Position numbers and translations under genes: made by a program. The notes beneath the pieces were generated by a model. That model made no database searches, had not been told where the DNA came from, and worked only from the letters and a program-made list of their open reading frames with translations. Positions 1-11,609 of a DNA stretch of 64,000 nucleotides are shown here, in pieces. The stretch is from positions 2,143,001-2,207,000 of the forward strand of contig NC_071671.1 in assembly GCF_028554725.1 (NCBI RefSeq). The letters are read 5' to 3'. Every line of letters begins with the position of its first letter. Position 1 is the first letter of the stretch. The stretch is from Zeugodacus cucurbitae. Its lineage: Eukaryota > Arthropoda > Insecta > Diptera > Tephritidae.

Positions 1-627
1 AAATTTGAGTCTGCATTGAAAGCTAATCACTGCTGCTGTCTTGAGGCACACACCCACACATATACATATATATTTGTTCATTTGTATATTTCTTTAGCAA
101 TAATCTTTGTTTAGAATTTCCGAAGAATTGAAAAGCATTAAGATATTTAATTTCACTCATTTAGATAATTTAAGATACCTCGAATTTCCTTTTTTAATAA
201 GAAAACTCGTTCAAGGTTACCCTATTGCTGATAAAATGTTTCAGAACCATGATTGGTATTATTTTTGAGGAGAAATGGATTTACGGAAATTTCGGCTCAT
301 CTGGAGTTCTACTTAATGGCTGAAACCATCCTCACATAAAACTTCGAGAATCAGTATGTTCCGGCCATAAGGTTCAGATTATTAGCTTAATATACATAAC
401 GATTGTTTTAATGTCTCAATTCGACCGATCAAGTAAACCAAGTAATCGTTTAGATCGGAAAATAACTAAGAAAACTGAATCTGTATTCGAAAATAATCGT
501 ATTAACAATAGAGAGATGCATTGGTTCCGAACATATCTCAAGGAACTACTCAGCACATTTGAGTTCTAGTTGGTCTTACCGAAATACCGTTGATCTCCCA
601 AAAATTGTATGAAAAGGGTAGTGTTAG
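1..627. other. Unassigned AT-rich sequence
   Basis: No open frame, repeat or motif that I recognise, apart from a short CA/TA-rich stretch near 48-72. Probably intronic or intergenic. Confidence 0.5.
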
Positions 628-1085
628 GTTAGGTTAAACTGGAAGACCACTAAGCCACGCTTAGACCAGTTTGGTACTTAGCGATACTAGAGGGAGTTCC
701 GTAACATAGTACATGAGGAGTAGTTATCCTTTATGAGGACAGCGCTTGACATGAATTTAAAAGGTTATTAAATCTCACTATCAAAAGGACAACAGATGCT
801 TTATGGTCCCCCTGGTGCCTTTCCTTTGACATTTTCTGCAGTCCTCGCGATATGTCAGATCCATCTAATAGGCATGCGCCGCCACCAGACTGTGACCAGT
901 GAGTTATAATAACTATAACTACATTCCTACAGTTCCATTCATCAATCGCCAGTAAGAATTTCGTGTACTTTTGATCTACTGCTTTACACATAACATTTGC
1001 GTTTTTGCATCCCGGTACATCCTTCAAATTTTATCTTCCCAATCATGATATAGAAAGTGCATGGTCTTCCATATGTCTGTCACAA
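628..1085 (-). mobile_element. Degenerate jockey-like non-LTR retrotransposon, 3' fragment
   Basis: Remnant of the last coding part and 3' end of a jockey-like non-LTR retrotransposon, read on the minus strand. The low-coordinate edge begins with two GTTAGG units followed by TTAAACTGG, the same terminus as the better copy at 4120-4979. The match continues, with gaps, through the region after the RNase H domain. Minus-strand translation gives PGCKNANVMCKAVDQKYTKF, paralleling PGCKTAKAMCKTVDQKYTKL in the other copy. After a frameshift it gives a GGGACLLDGSD segment paralleling the cysteine-rich C-terminus. The stretch equivalent to + 4235-4310 of the other copy is missing or unrecognisable. I see no clear target-site duplication. 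Not functional. Confidence 0.75.
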
Positions 1086-1138
1086 GACGATATTAAGAAG
1101 GGATAGCAAAAGAAATATATATATGTAATAATAATTTA

Positions 1139-1290
1139 CTAAGAGACAGAGGGAGATAGAAGGGAGAGAAAGGTAAAAAGAGATACAAAAATAGTTGAGA
1201 GAAATAGAGCCAGAGCGAGAGAGAGAGAGAACGAGAGAGAAAAAGTGAAAGAGATAAAAAGGAAGAGAGTTAGAGACAGAGAAGAAGATA
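1139..1290. repeat. GA-rich purine tract (imperfect microsatellite)
   Basis: About 150 bp of nearly pure A/G on the + strand, made of GAGA, GGGAGA and AAAGAG words. It creates a Leu/Ser-rich artefactual frame on the minus strand. GA tracts can bind GAGA-factor-type proteins in flies, but nothing else here indicates a regulatory element. Confidence 0.8.
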
Positions 1291-2324
1291 TACTTAAAGA
1301 CAGTGCGAGGCAGTTGCTTTATTTTGGTTGCGATATTCATTCCAGCTCTTTTTCTCATCAATCAGTAGAGACAATCCTTGAAAATTTGATGTTTATTATA
1401 TAATCATTTGCATTTGATTAACCACACTTCAGAGTATTAATAGCAATTTTAATGCTTTATGCTTATTTGCTCCCCGCTTTATACTGCTCAAAGCCAAAGA
1501 ATTTATAGTTATAGTGGCTTTGGAAACTTCCCCAGCACTAACAGTGTATTTTAAGTACCTTTCGACTTGAAGTTGGTTGCGGTGTAACTTTCCATTATAT
1601 TTTACAAATTCATTTAGGAAAACTGAAAGCCAACCGCGCGGCTTTAAAGGCAAACTTTCACGCAAATACTTTCATAAAAAAACACACTCTACAACAACAC
1701 AGATTTGCCAAATAGCGGTTAAAGCGAAACTTTCGCTACGCAAATAGAAACCTGTTGAGCTCGTTGTTGTTGGTGGATTGGGGGATTTCGCAAAAAACTT
1801 TGACAACTGATTTCACAATGTTCATGTAATTAAAGTGGACGTCAGAAATTCGAGCATTAAAAATGAAAATTTCATATTCATTTACATTTGAAGTTGAAGT
1901 TGAAGTGGAAGTTGCAGTTGACTAACCCAAGAGTGCTCGGTGCAAATAACGGTGCTCGAATGTGTATTGCTGCATGCAAAACTTGCATTTCAACTCGGAA
2001 TTAATTTGAACAAAACGTCAATTCCCTCAGCTAACGTAACTCAACCAACCCACAGACCCAGTTGTAGCTGAAAGGTACACTGACTTAGCGGGGTGACGAG
2101 GGTGCGAGCCGAGGGTCCAAAATGAAATGCTAAACACATGCAAACAAACGAACAAACAACGAGTATGAAAAGCTGCCTGTCGACCACAGCAACTTTCCAC
2201 CCGCGGGCGATGTTGCCACAACAACAACAACAAGGGCTAGGAAGCAATATTAAAGGGAGAGTCGCGAGCGCAAGATTACAGTTGGATTCGGAGTTGGAAC
2301 GTTTCAAACTCTGTACGAGTATAA

Positions 2325-2351
2325 GTGTGTGTGTGTGTGTGTGTGTGTGTG
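2325..2351. repeat. (GT)13 microsatellite
   Basis: An uninterrupted GT dinucleotide run. It encodes the Thr/His or Val/Cys runs seen in overlapping spurious frames. Confidence 0.95.
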
Positions 2352-4109
2352 CTATAACGGCAAATCCGGTAAGTAGACGGTAGAACTTCGGCACTAAGCA
2401 AATTGTAAAAGTGCATTTCGCCAGCAAATCCACTACAAATACACAGTAGCAACAATAACAGTAACAACAAACATTGCAACAGCTATGGCAACGAATTACT
2501 TTGAAAAGCACTATTGCAACAGTTTGCGAATGCGTCTGCGGCAGGCAACGTACAATTTTGCAAAGCATACAAACAGGCGTAAAAACACGCATTTGCGCTT
2601 GCAACATAAACGAAACTCCAGACTCCACTACCGACGCGCTGGAGTGTAAGTGTAACCATGCAATGTGAGTCCGTGTGTCTCACATATGACTCGGTAAAAG
2701 GTCTCTGTGTGTGTGTCAGTTTTCGATATTTGCGAACTTTGTGGTGTGTATACAGGCGACGCCGCCGCTTGATAGACACTTTGATGGACGGCAATAGCGG
2801 AATAGTAGGGCAAACCGAATGAACGACCGACTGACAGGCATTTCAATACTCCAAATGAATAAAGGGTGTCTCAAAAGCGATAAGCATAGCTGAAATGTAA
2901 TTTTATTGGGACTTTCATTGCTGTGAGGCTACGAGAGATCAGTCCGATTTAGAGTTTCTGAGTCAGTTTGAGCCCCTACGACTAAAGCTCAAGTTTTAAA
3001 GGCTTTACTTTGCAGGTTCTATTTATGCAGAAACCAGAAAAATATTTTGACTCCTCTTAATTGAAGAACCCTTTTCTAAAATATAGCAATTATAAAACGC
3101 CACCCTGTGAATGCCCATTACAAGTCATTCCAGAGTGGCAGTCCAGGCGTGAACTAGCACCGCAAATACCTCAAAAGTGTTTATTAATATTTTGAAAAGC
3201 GCTCACGAACTCCAACGCGTCATTCAGGCTAGACAGACGCACGTCAAACGCACAGCTCGTGCCATACACGTGTACTCGTGCTTAGATAACTTTGTTTGGA
3301 CTACACTTGTATGGTGGCGTGTGTGGCAAATGCAACTATGTGGCGTTGCCACATGTTGGGGTGCTTAGATGCGCGTATGCAATTTTGCAGTTGTTGTTTT
3401 AGTTTATGCCATCCATTTATGCAATTATTTTCCAACCAAGCCACAAATTACATTAGAAATTCTTCAATGTTTTGGAGTATAATTGGGGAAAACTTTTATT
3501 CTAAACTGTTGTTGTTGTTTTAGTGCATTGTTGCTGTGGTGATATGAGTGGATTTTTGAAATGTTTTTTTGTTGTTTCTATTTTTTTTTTCAATTAGAAA
3601 ATATCAAAATAGAAAAGTTTATTAAAGAGAGTCTCTTTATATGCGAGTACATTAATTGGCATGATTTTGGTGAGAACTTCCTAATATTTGCATAAGCTTC
3701 GCTGACTCTGAGCTGAAATGATTCAGGATGACTTTCCGTTCCATATTAGTCAACTACGGAGCAGCTCTGCCTAATTAGAAATATGAAAACTTAGTAACCG
3801 GAAAGAATGAAAATTATTCTTTCTAGACGTTAGCTTTGGCGTGAAGAGTACTAACAATAGCAACAGCGACGACTTTGAACAACAAGTAAAAGGTTTGTCA
3901 AGCAGATTGTGGAAGAGAGTTGGCGGAAAAGTTTCATTCCAAGATCAAGTCTTCGAAAAGGAAACGTTCATATCGGTCACGAACTTTATAGTAGACTTTG
4001 GAAGATTTGTTCGGCTTGGTAAAACCTTCTCCGGGTTCATAAAATCTTATGTTAATCGAAAATTATGACTGGTATACGAAGAATATATTCTTAAACTGCT
4101 GAAGATGCA

Positions 4110-4989
4110 CAATTACATAGGTTAGGTTAGGTTAAACTGGTAGGCCAATACGTCACACATAGACCTATTTAGGTGCCTGCGCTTGACGCGAATTTTAAAA
4201 GCATTTGTGGCTTTACTTTCGATACCTCGTCCAGATTCTCATATTGTGAGGCCCCCAAGTAGCGAAGTCGCTGCCTGGACAATGCAGGGCAGGTACACAG
4301 AAGATGCTTCATTGTTTCTATTGCACCTTGCTCATGACATTTCCTGCAGTTATCTCGATCTGTAAGTCCCATTTTGTAGGCATGTGCCGCCACCAGGCAG
4401 TGACCCGTGAGAGTCCCTTCTATCGAGTGACAGAATGAGTTTGGTGTACTTCTGGTCTACGGTTTTACACATGGCTTTAGCGGTTTTACACCCCGGTATA
4501 TTTGTCTAACGTGCTAGGATTTTTCTTTTCATACCCCTGTCCAGATCATCGAACAGACAGTGCATGGGTTTGCCAATGTTATTCGCGTTTCCGGAAGACA
4601 GTTTTACACCATTCTTGGCAATTTCATCCACAATCTCGTTGCCTTCAATGCCTTTATGTCGTGGCACCCAGTAGAATTGAAGACACGTGTTCCTAGCAAC
4701 TCTCTCCACTGCCATCCTGGTATCCAAAACACTTTTGGCCGAAATGCAAACCGAGGTTGTTGCCTTGATTGCTGCTTGACTGTCTACGTAGATATTGACT
4801 TTGGAGTAGCCGGCTGCTGTATTGAGGGCTAGCTCTGCGGCTTTCCCAATAGCAAATACCTCCGCTTGAAAAATACTGCAGTGGTTCGGAAGTTTAAAAG
4901 GCTGCTTTACACCTAACTCCTGACAGTATATTCCAGCACCTACCCCGTCCTCCATTTTCGAGCCATCCGTGTAGATATTCAATTACATA
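4110..4989 (-). mobile_element. 5'-truncated jockey-like retrotransposon with 10 bp target-site duplication
   Basis: The insertion occupies about 4120-4979 and is flanked by the direct repeat CAATTACATA at 4110-4119 and 4980-4989, a target-site duplication of the size expected for non-LTR retrotransposition. Read on the minus strand, the element begins inside the RNase H domain, so it is a classic 5' truncation. It ends with repeated AACCT units rather than poly(A). The insertion hit one unit of an older tandem duplication: the sequence left of 4119 plus that right of 4989 matches a second unit at about 5090-5200. Confidence 0.88.
4172..4979 (-). pseudogene. RNase H domain and C-terminus of a jockey-like ORF2 (broken)
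   Basis: The minus-strand frame opens directly at the truncation point with NIYTDGSKMEDG. The RNase H acidic residues are all present: D in YTDGS (residue ~6), E in FQAEVFAI (~41), D in IYVDSQAAI (~67), and D in the WVPRHKGIEGNEIVDEIAK block (~119). A TAG at about 4506-4508 interrupts the frame. The same frame then resumes (PGCKTAKAMCKT...), and a later frameshift leads to a cysteine/histidine-rich tail with CRKCHEQ and HLLCTCPALSRQRLRYLG, typical of the end of these polyproteins. RNase H normally degrades the RNA strand during target-primed reverse transcription. With no endonuclease or reverse transcriptase and two breaks, this copy is inactive. Confidence 0.88.
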
Positions 4990-5200
4990 AGAGTTCTCTC
5001 CAATCTAACGGAGCTTTAGGACGTCTTCCCTCACGAAAGTAGTCCGGAGGGGTTGATATGACTTTTGAACTACATAAATTTGCTCCTATACTGCCGAAAA
5101 TACACCATTACATAAGAGTTCTCTTCAATCTAACGGAGTTTTAACGTCTTCACTCATGAAAGTAGTCCCGAAGGCTTAATATGGTTTTTGAACTCCATTT
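4988..5200. repeat. Diverged ~131 bp tandem duplication
   Basis: ATTACATAAGAGTTCTC and the ~75 bp after it (CCAATCTAACGG..., ending TTTTTGAACT) occur at about 4982-5072 and again at about 5113-5200, with scattered substitutions and small indels. The start of unit 1 lies on the far side of the retrotransposon (about 4095-4119, ACTGCTGAAGATGCAC), matching ACTGCCGAAAATACAC before unit 2. Function unknown. Confidence 0.8.
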
Positions 5201-8200
5201 TTGGCCCGAGCTACTCGAGGTTGGATCAAAAGCGACTAACAATTGAAGTTATATTGTATTCCCAAATTGTAACAACAATAAAACTTTCTTGAAAGGACGA
5301 AATTAACTAAACCATTACATACAAAGAAATGGAAATCGAATTTTATTGTGACCTTGAATAATCAAATTATGTTTCTAAATTTATTGGTGTATCAACTGAA
5401 AATAAGGATGTTATCAATTTTATTCCCTACATTTCTCAGCCTCCCAACAAAAAATTTTAACGAGGTGTTGCAAGTTATATTCTCGAAAATACGATATCCC
5501 GTTACTTTATGTATGTCTAATTTACGGCCCACTGAAAAATGGAGCTTGTTTGCTCAAATATGCCGAAATTCGGCAATCTTATTTATTAAATGCCTGTATA
5601 TCGAGAATGTGAACACAGTTATACCTAGTATTTTACCGTATTAACAACAAAAAAGCTTGTTAAATATTTCATGCAGTCGGTGTTGTTGCAAGTAGATACC
5701 ACCTACAATGATAGTATAAATCTGATACACCGACTTTGTGGGAACGAAAGTATGTGGGGCTGTGTGTTTGTGTGTTATAAATGACTATATTTATGTGTTT
5801 ATTTGTATGCCATTCGACAATTTATTAAGATTCCAATTGCATTGAATACCGACGTCAGCGTCACAAATTTACATGACACTTTTACAAGTTTGCAACATGT
5901 GTACCGCTTCGAAGTACGAGTACCAGCCAGCTAAAGTAGGCCTAATAGAGTTGGTGTGCTGGCAGAGGTTAGGTTGAAGGGGTTGTGGCGCTGTAGCCGC
6001 AAGAGAAGAAGGTGGAGCTCAGTAGGGTTTGTGCCAGCTTTAGATGGATGGTTATATGGACTTGCCTTTCTGGAAATTTATGTGCGCATGTGAATATCAT
6101 AAAGCATTATACAAACATACATATATATTATGTGAATATATGGTGCAAATGTGCTTGGAATATACGTTATTTTATATATAAATGTGTGTGCCAATACATT
6201 TTGTTGTTTCTGATAATACTTGAAAAATAAAAATCAATAATTTGCATAGCGTTCATACAGTTGGTAGTGGGTGCTGCAGGCTTAGAACATACATATACGG
6301 GACTACCAAATGCGAGCACACTTCCAGCGTGGAGTGACACTCGTGATGCCGGCCAAAGATAACCGGGCAGCCGTGTCAGACGGACCACATAAATTGCAGA
6401 CATGCAAAACAGCACTAAGTTGCAAATACGCTTAACGGTAATATTGGCCAAAATCATAATATTCTAACCCCAGTCCGTGTAGAGGACACACACAGCCAAA
6501 ATTGAAATTGCTGCCAAGTAAGCACTGCATGTAATATTTTCCTATCAATATGTCGTAGATCATCATAGAGAACACAAATATTTCAAAAGTTTTGCCGAAG
6601 CTGTGTTGGCTCACATAAATTGTGCACCCTCTCCCGCAACTAACCTCATATTCACACACCCGCACGCTTTGTGACAATCGAACGGCCACAATTTGTTGGA
6701 CAGTTTTTGTCTAGCATATTGCCAAAATGGCAGGCAATGCACTAATGCTGCTCTATAATTCGCACACAGCCACATACATACCCTTTCCAGCAGTGATAAG
6801 GCCTGGCAATATTGTTTGGCTCGAGCTTTAAATCGACACACCCACACAGTGTGACGTGGTCTTCTACTGCAGGCAGCAGCCAGCATATGGTTGTTGTCCA
6901 TGGCATGACATAGCCGTCGCCACTGTTAGGCAGCCGTTGAACCGTATTGGCCCCGTTGAGTGTGGCACAGCGCTTGCTGCAAGAGCGCGTCGCCCTAAAA
7001 CTCTCGGCACTGCCACTACCACCTCTTCCACCACAGCTGTTGGAGCTGCTATAAAATTTTCTATGCATTTTCTGCCACACAGTTTACCGTTACTTGCGTT
7101 TTGTCTCCCTCTCCTCCCTTGCGTTGTTCGTTGTCTCACGTTCGCCCTTTTCATTTGGGTCGCTGCCAAGTAGAGTTTATTTTCCAGTCCGATAACTTCA
7201 TCGTTGCAATAAACATTTTATTTCTTCATTGTAAAAAAGGTATCAGAAATACGTAAAATACGTAAAATTGGTGACAGAATTTATAGTATAGCTTTGAACG
7301 AAGTACATACATAGTGGCAAGGGTGTTGAGGTCTACTACATAAGTATATGTTTATTTATTTCATGAACTCGCCAAAGATACTGTCAATTGTTTTAACATT
7401 TATTTCTTTGCAATTTTTATGTTTTCCTCTATTTTATATTCTATTTTTACCGTTTACGTACTCGCAAATCGTGAAAATGCATTTAGTTATGTTGTCGGAA
7501 TTTAACGGTCGAATTGGTGGCCACTTGGAGTCGTTTATGGTCGGTTGTTTGTTGGAATTTTTGTGTGTTAACCCTTCTAATATTTGTTGTAAATGTGGGT
7601 TGTATTCTAAGTAACTGTGTAAACGTGTTAACAGCTATTGCGGAAAGGGAGCACAATAAAAAAGTGAAGGATTTCCTAAATTTATATAGCTCAGCGTGTT
7701 CAACCTACAAGTTAGCAATCTTAAAGTGAGGTTAAGTAGCACGAATTAGCTAATAAGTGCACCGAGAAACCGAATGAAAGCAATCAAGTATTCTTCGAGC
7801 TGTCTTCAATAAAATTACCTACAATTTTGCATACGAATAAGCTTCACCTACTAGCTGAGCTTTTTCACTCTCATAGTTATCTATAAATATCAATATCAGA
7901 GTAGAACTCATTCAGTTTATAAGAAATAAGACCAAACCGTTATTTACACGCGCTTCTAGCTGCCATATTTAAATTTATATCGAAATGTGTTGCCAATTGT
8001 CTTTAAACTTGCGTTGCAAGTTCCTTTTCTCACACCAGCTGCACCAGTCCAGCGGGCCTGCAAATACCGTTATGTTAGACACTTTTTTCTCGTCGAAGAC
8101 TTGTCCTAGAAACCCATAAATTTTGCATAACTGCATGCTGGTGCGTCGGACTTTGTGCCATCGCTTTTTTGGGCTATTCCACACTTTTTTGCGTTCGGCA

Positions 8201-9413
8201 CACAACAGCTACAGCAGACTTTATTAAGAATTCACTAACAGTACTTTAGCGCTATCTTTTCTTTATGCTACCAGCTGTCGCTTCCTGTGCCACTACCGCT
8301 CTGCTGTGCTCTCGCTCCCCCCGGCTCATTGCACTCGCTTCCGTTTGCGCCTCGTTTGCAGAGATCGCCTTCGCATTAGTTTTTCATTTATGGCTCGCAG
8401 CCATCTGCGCGTCCATTTATTTCATTCACACTATCACTGCCTGCCAAAAATTTAGAAAATCATGCCGCAGCGACTGCAGCGTCTTCTTTCTGTTCCTCTT
8501 CCTCTGTACGTTACGTTCTTTCAATTTGTTTGCGGCAAAGTTTTTCATGAAAGTTTGTGTCAATGCAGCCTCGCTTCTTATATCTATGCAGTTTCTTCGT
8601 CGCCGCACGACAACATTTCATTATGATTTATGGCATTTGACCATCAAAATTGGCAAGACGCGTTCAGCCTATGCCGCATGCAAACGGACAAAACTCAAAA
8701 CGGTCAGTCGGGAGTCTTTCTAGCAAGCGCCTAACCAGCCGGCAATGCTATCTAATCACGCCGCTGGCGGCGCCAACAAACACCGCAAGCGGCAACATTC
8801 ATAACTCAGCGCTTTTCAAACAAATTTTCTGCTTTTCATCCGACACTTCCAAATTCTCCGCCGGCATAAAGAAAATGTGTGCGCGTCACTACGTAGCTGT
8901 CGATAGAAGTGCGAAGTCGTAAAATTGTTGCCAACTTATGCGCAAAAAAGTGAAAACAAGCGCTGAGCAGAATGCAATCCTCTGCCAAAAGCCGTCATGC
9001 AAAGACACGCCGCATAAAGCTTTATATATAAATTTAATTTTACCGTAAAATATGCGCCTTTCTTTTCGCACTTCATATCGGCACTTTGGCTTAAGGTGTT
9101 GCTGGGTTCATTGGCGGCTTTGCAGGCCTACAATTTTTACACTCAATTTCAGTATCATAAATCTTCGGCAAACTAAAGAATGGGTTATGCGTTGTTTTAC
9201 TGTTGTTGTTGCTATTTTATTGCCTTCCAGTGCATTGTCTACAGTTTGGCGTTGGAAATTGTCGTAAATATTTTCCTTGTGTGTGTGTGAGAACAAAATA
9301 ATAGGGTAATAAGCTGGAAAGCTATTTATCATTATTAGTACTAAATCTATTAAAATGTATTAAATTTGTTTAATTTCCTTTCAGTGTATTACTTCCGGCA
9401 ACTTAAACATTTT
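5201..9413. other. Non-coding stretch, no recognised gene
   Basis: 4.2 kb without a supported gene or transposon. 6.4-7.2 kb and 8.26-8.95 kb are less AT-rich and hold open frames of about 105 and 152 codons on the + strand (6856-7173 and 8265-8723). Neither has a recognisable domain, and frames of similar length exist on the opposite strand of the first. Otherwise typical fly intergenic or intronic DNA. Confidence 0.45.
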
Positions 9414-10087
9414 TATACTCTCGCAACAAAAGTTGCTAAGAGAGTATTATAGTTTTGTTCACATAACGGTTGTTTGTAAGTCATAAAACTAAACGAGTTA
9501 GATATAGGGTTATATATATCATAATGATCTGGATGACGAGTTGAAATCCGGATGTCTGTCTGTCCGTCTGTCCGTCCGTCTGTCTGTGCAACGGATAACT
9601 TGAGTAAAAACTGAGATATCTTATATGTACATATATCATCTCTGGCTTCACTTGTGAAAAAATTGTCGATAACGGACTATAACTTTTCAAGACCCCAGAT
9701 ATCGAGCATGTTGAACTCAGCGCCTAAGGGTAAATTTTAACCGAAAATATGGGTAAATCTCTCAGATAATTTAATGTACTTCAGAGAAAATTGTTTTCTT
9801 TTAATAGTGTGTCTCTATTCCAAAAATTATTTAAATCGGGTCATAACATCTCCTAGCTCCCATATACCTAATTATAGGTTTTTCAAAAATACGGTGGGCT
9901 TTATTCCGCATACACTATTTGTATATGTATTGGTTAATATGTGAGATACCTTAGCCAAATTAAGTGAGCGTATAGTCTTGGATATAGTGTACCTTGCTGG
10001 TGAAAATGAATGAAATCAGTTCAGGAATTACCTCAGCCCTTATGTCGATTTTAGGTCACAACCGAACTTAGCCCTTCCTTACTTGTT
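9414..10087 (+). mobile_element. mini-me/DINE-like interspersed repeat, copy 1
   Basis: Begins TATACTCTCGCAAC and folds at once into a hairpin (CTCTCGCAAC / GTTGCTAAGAGAG). It continues with a block containing GTTCACATAACGGTTG, a TA-rich stretch and a (GTCT/GTCC)n run at 9553-9588, and ends with CACAACCGAACTTAGCCCTTC...TTACTTGTT. The same start, hairpin, GTCY run and end occur at 47218-48378. A TA-rich stretch plus a (GTCY)n run are hallmarks of dipteran mini-me/DINE-1-type elements, thought to be non-autonomous Helentron derivatives; that family name is from memory. No coding capacity. About 500 bp shorter than copy 2 through internal deletion. Confidence 0.7.
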
Positions 10088-10277
10088 TTCTTACGTTTTA
10101 TTGGTAAGATATTCCTGATTTCTTTAATATCACAAAAAACTTTTCAGGCCAAAAATATACTTGTTGAACTATAATATATGAATTAAATATGGAACAGAAT
10201 ATCTGTTCCTGTTGCGGCTGTGTTTCGAGCCATTAAATGGAATAATAAGATTTTATTGAAAAAATTGAAGCACTTAC

Positions 10278-10568
10278 CCGACCGAATATATGTACATATT
10301 GTAAATGGGACTGGTCACTGTATTTTGTATTGCTTATATGCTGTCGCTGCCTTCAGCAGATATGTTATAACAAATGAAAGAATTCAAAGATTAGGTTAAA
10401 ATTTATATTATTATATTTGAAATACTCACTTACCCATACCATTTCTTCCTTCAGTTGTTTGCGCAGTCTTCTTTCTAGGTGCTCTTGATCTTATGTATAA
10501 ATATTTTCCACAATATGGGCGGCATATTCGTATAAAACATGCAAACTCAAGTAATCACACTTACTCTC
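10278..10568 (-). pseudogene. Candidate spliced coding remnant of unknown gene
   Basis: Minus-strand reading of 10568-10494 gives a protein-like stretch (DYLSLHVLYEYAAHIVENIYT, split here by position only). A TAA follows at 10493-10491, then DQEHLERRLRKQLKEEMVW at 10490-10434, ending exactly at a strong donor GTAAGTGAGT (GT at 10433-10432). An 83 bp intron-sized gap leads to a CTGAAG acceptor. From 10350 the frame continues in phase 0 as AATAYKQYKIQ and stops at about 10315. A second strong donor, GTAAGTGCTT, follows at 10277. I do not recognise the protein. The in-frame TAA means either a pseudogene, an unrecognised intron, or a chance frame. It sits head to head with the + strand exon candidates at 11.2-11.6 kb. 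Confidence 0.3.
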
Positions 10569-11169
10569 CACTCAAACCATATTTTAGTACATAGTAAATC
10601 AAAAATCTTGTAAATTTACTTAATTTAATATATAACTTTTATGCTAAAGAACACACTTTTCAAATGCGAATGCGGAAACTAAAGCGCAATGGCGGAAATG
10701 TCAAAGTAGGTAAGCCAAAGGAACAGAGTTGTATATTGTAATAAAATAATTGTAATATTTTGTGTTAAATAAAGTATTTTATATGTTTATTTATTAAGAA
10801 GATATTTTAAGGATTTTAATGATTTTTTATTATTATAACCAATTATTAACAATATTACAATATATTTATTGATAACTAATGTGCATACTGCTTTATTGTG
10901 TTTTAGCTAGTGCTTCTGAAACAAAGCTCAAAATTTACCAACAGATGGCACGTTGCAATGATCGCAGTTTAATTTAGGCTATTAACAATAAATTTATTCA
11001 AATATTAAATAACAGCGTTTATGCATTTTTTAAATAAATAATCAATTTACTTAACACAATCGAATTTATTTTATTTATTTAAATTATACACACAAATATC
11101 CAAGCAATTAGCTAAACACACAACCATCAATACGAAAAGTAATTATGGTTTCTAGCAAAGCTCATGTGA
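10569..11169. other. AT-rich spacer, possible divergent promoter region
   Basis: Lies between the minus-strand exon-like segment below 10.57 kb and the plus-strand exon-like segment from about 11.17 kb. Mostly A/T. A less AT-rich island at about 10666-10725 contains AATGGCGG, resembling the core of a YY1/Pho site, and GCCGCCATTTT appears again at about 11191. No TATA box placed convincingly on either strand. Confidence 0.25.
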
Positions 11170-11609
11170 CTCCGCTACTTGTCAGTTGTTCGCCGCCATT
11201 TTAACAAATTCTGTGCAGTTCCGCTACTCCAGTGAAAATTTTGTGAAAAATTCATATTTTGTGTAAAATATCGTTTGAAATCTAGTGCTTCTTGTCGAAA
11301 ATAGTAGTTAAGTACGTGTTTTATCGAAAAGTAATGAAATATTAAAGCGGGCGTTGTTTTCTACGCGTTAATTTGAGTGTGTAAGCGCAGCGGGCCGGCG
11401 CAGTTGCAAATGGCAAAAAACTCTTTGACATTGTTTAAAATTATATAGAATGTATGAAAATGCAGTTAAGGCGGTTCACTACTTTGTAATTAATAGTGGT
11501 AAGTCATTTTTAAACAAAGTAATACTTTTAAAATAATAATTTCATCTGTGTGCCAGCAGAAGCTGCTGCGTCGGCGTTAGCGTCGGGCTTCAGTTGACAA
11601 TTTGTTGTG
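11170..11609 (+). other. Candidate 5'UTR exon pair with short intron
   Basis: Sequence from about 11170 changes to a less AT-rich, UTR-like composition starting near GTTCGCCGCCATTTT. A strong donor GTAAGT lies at 11499 and a tandem acceptor CAGCAG at 11554-11559, giving an intron of 58 or 61 bp, the usual size of a short fly intron. The second piece (11557/11560-11609) ends at another strong donor, GTGAGT, at 11610. Splicing joins an ATG at 11450 into a 27-28-codon frame beginning MYENAVKAVHYF, containing EAAASALASGFS, and stopping inside the second exon. Another short upstream frame starts at 11410. This looks like a 5' leader with upstream ORFs leading into a long intron. The transcription start and downstream gene are not visible. 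Confidence 0.4.

Larger units (their letters stand above)
1086..4109. other. Non-coding stretch with simple repeats
   Basis: No supported gene. Holds a purine-rich GA tract (about 1139-1290), GAAGTT-type hexamer repeats (about 1887-1920), a (GT)n microsatellite (2325-2351) and many CAA/CAG-rich words. Short frames across 2.0-2.8 kb overlap on both strands and are low-complexity, so I treat them as chance. Confidence 0.5.

Noticed and set aside
2041..2846. 195-codon minus-strand frame and overlapping frames around the GT repeat
   Set aside because: Contains a His-Thr run coded by the microsatellite and overlaps frames on both strands; no domain.
2868..3110. Possible TIR element (AGGGTGTCTC ... 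inverted ACCCTGTG)
   Set aside because: Only about 6-7 bases of the ends match in inverted orientation; no target duplication seen.
6742..7173. Overlapping ~100-codon frames on both strands
   Set aside because: Three overlapping frames on opposite strands in a locally less AT-rich patch; no domain in any. Treated as chance.
8265..8723. 152-codon open frame on the + strand
   Set aside because: Longest plain frame of the left half, but no recognisable domain and Ala/Cys/Phe/Leu-rich composition as expected from less AT-rich pyrimidine-rich DNA. No splice or start context stood out.
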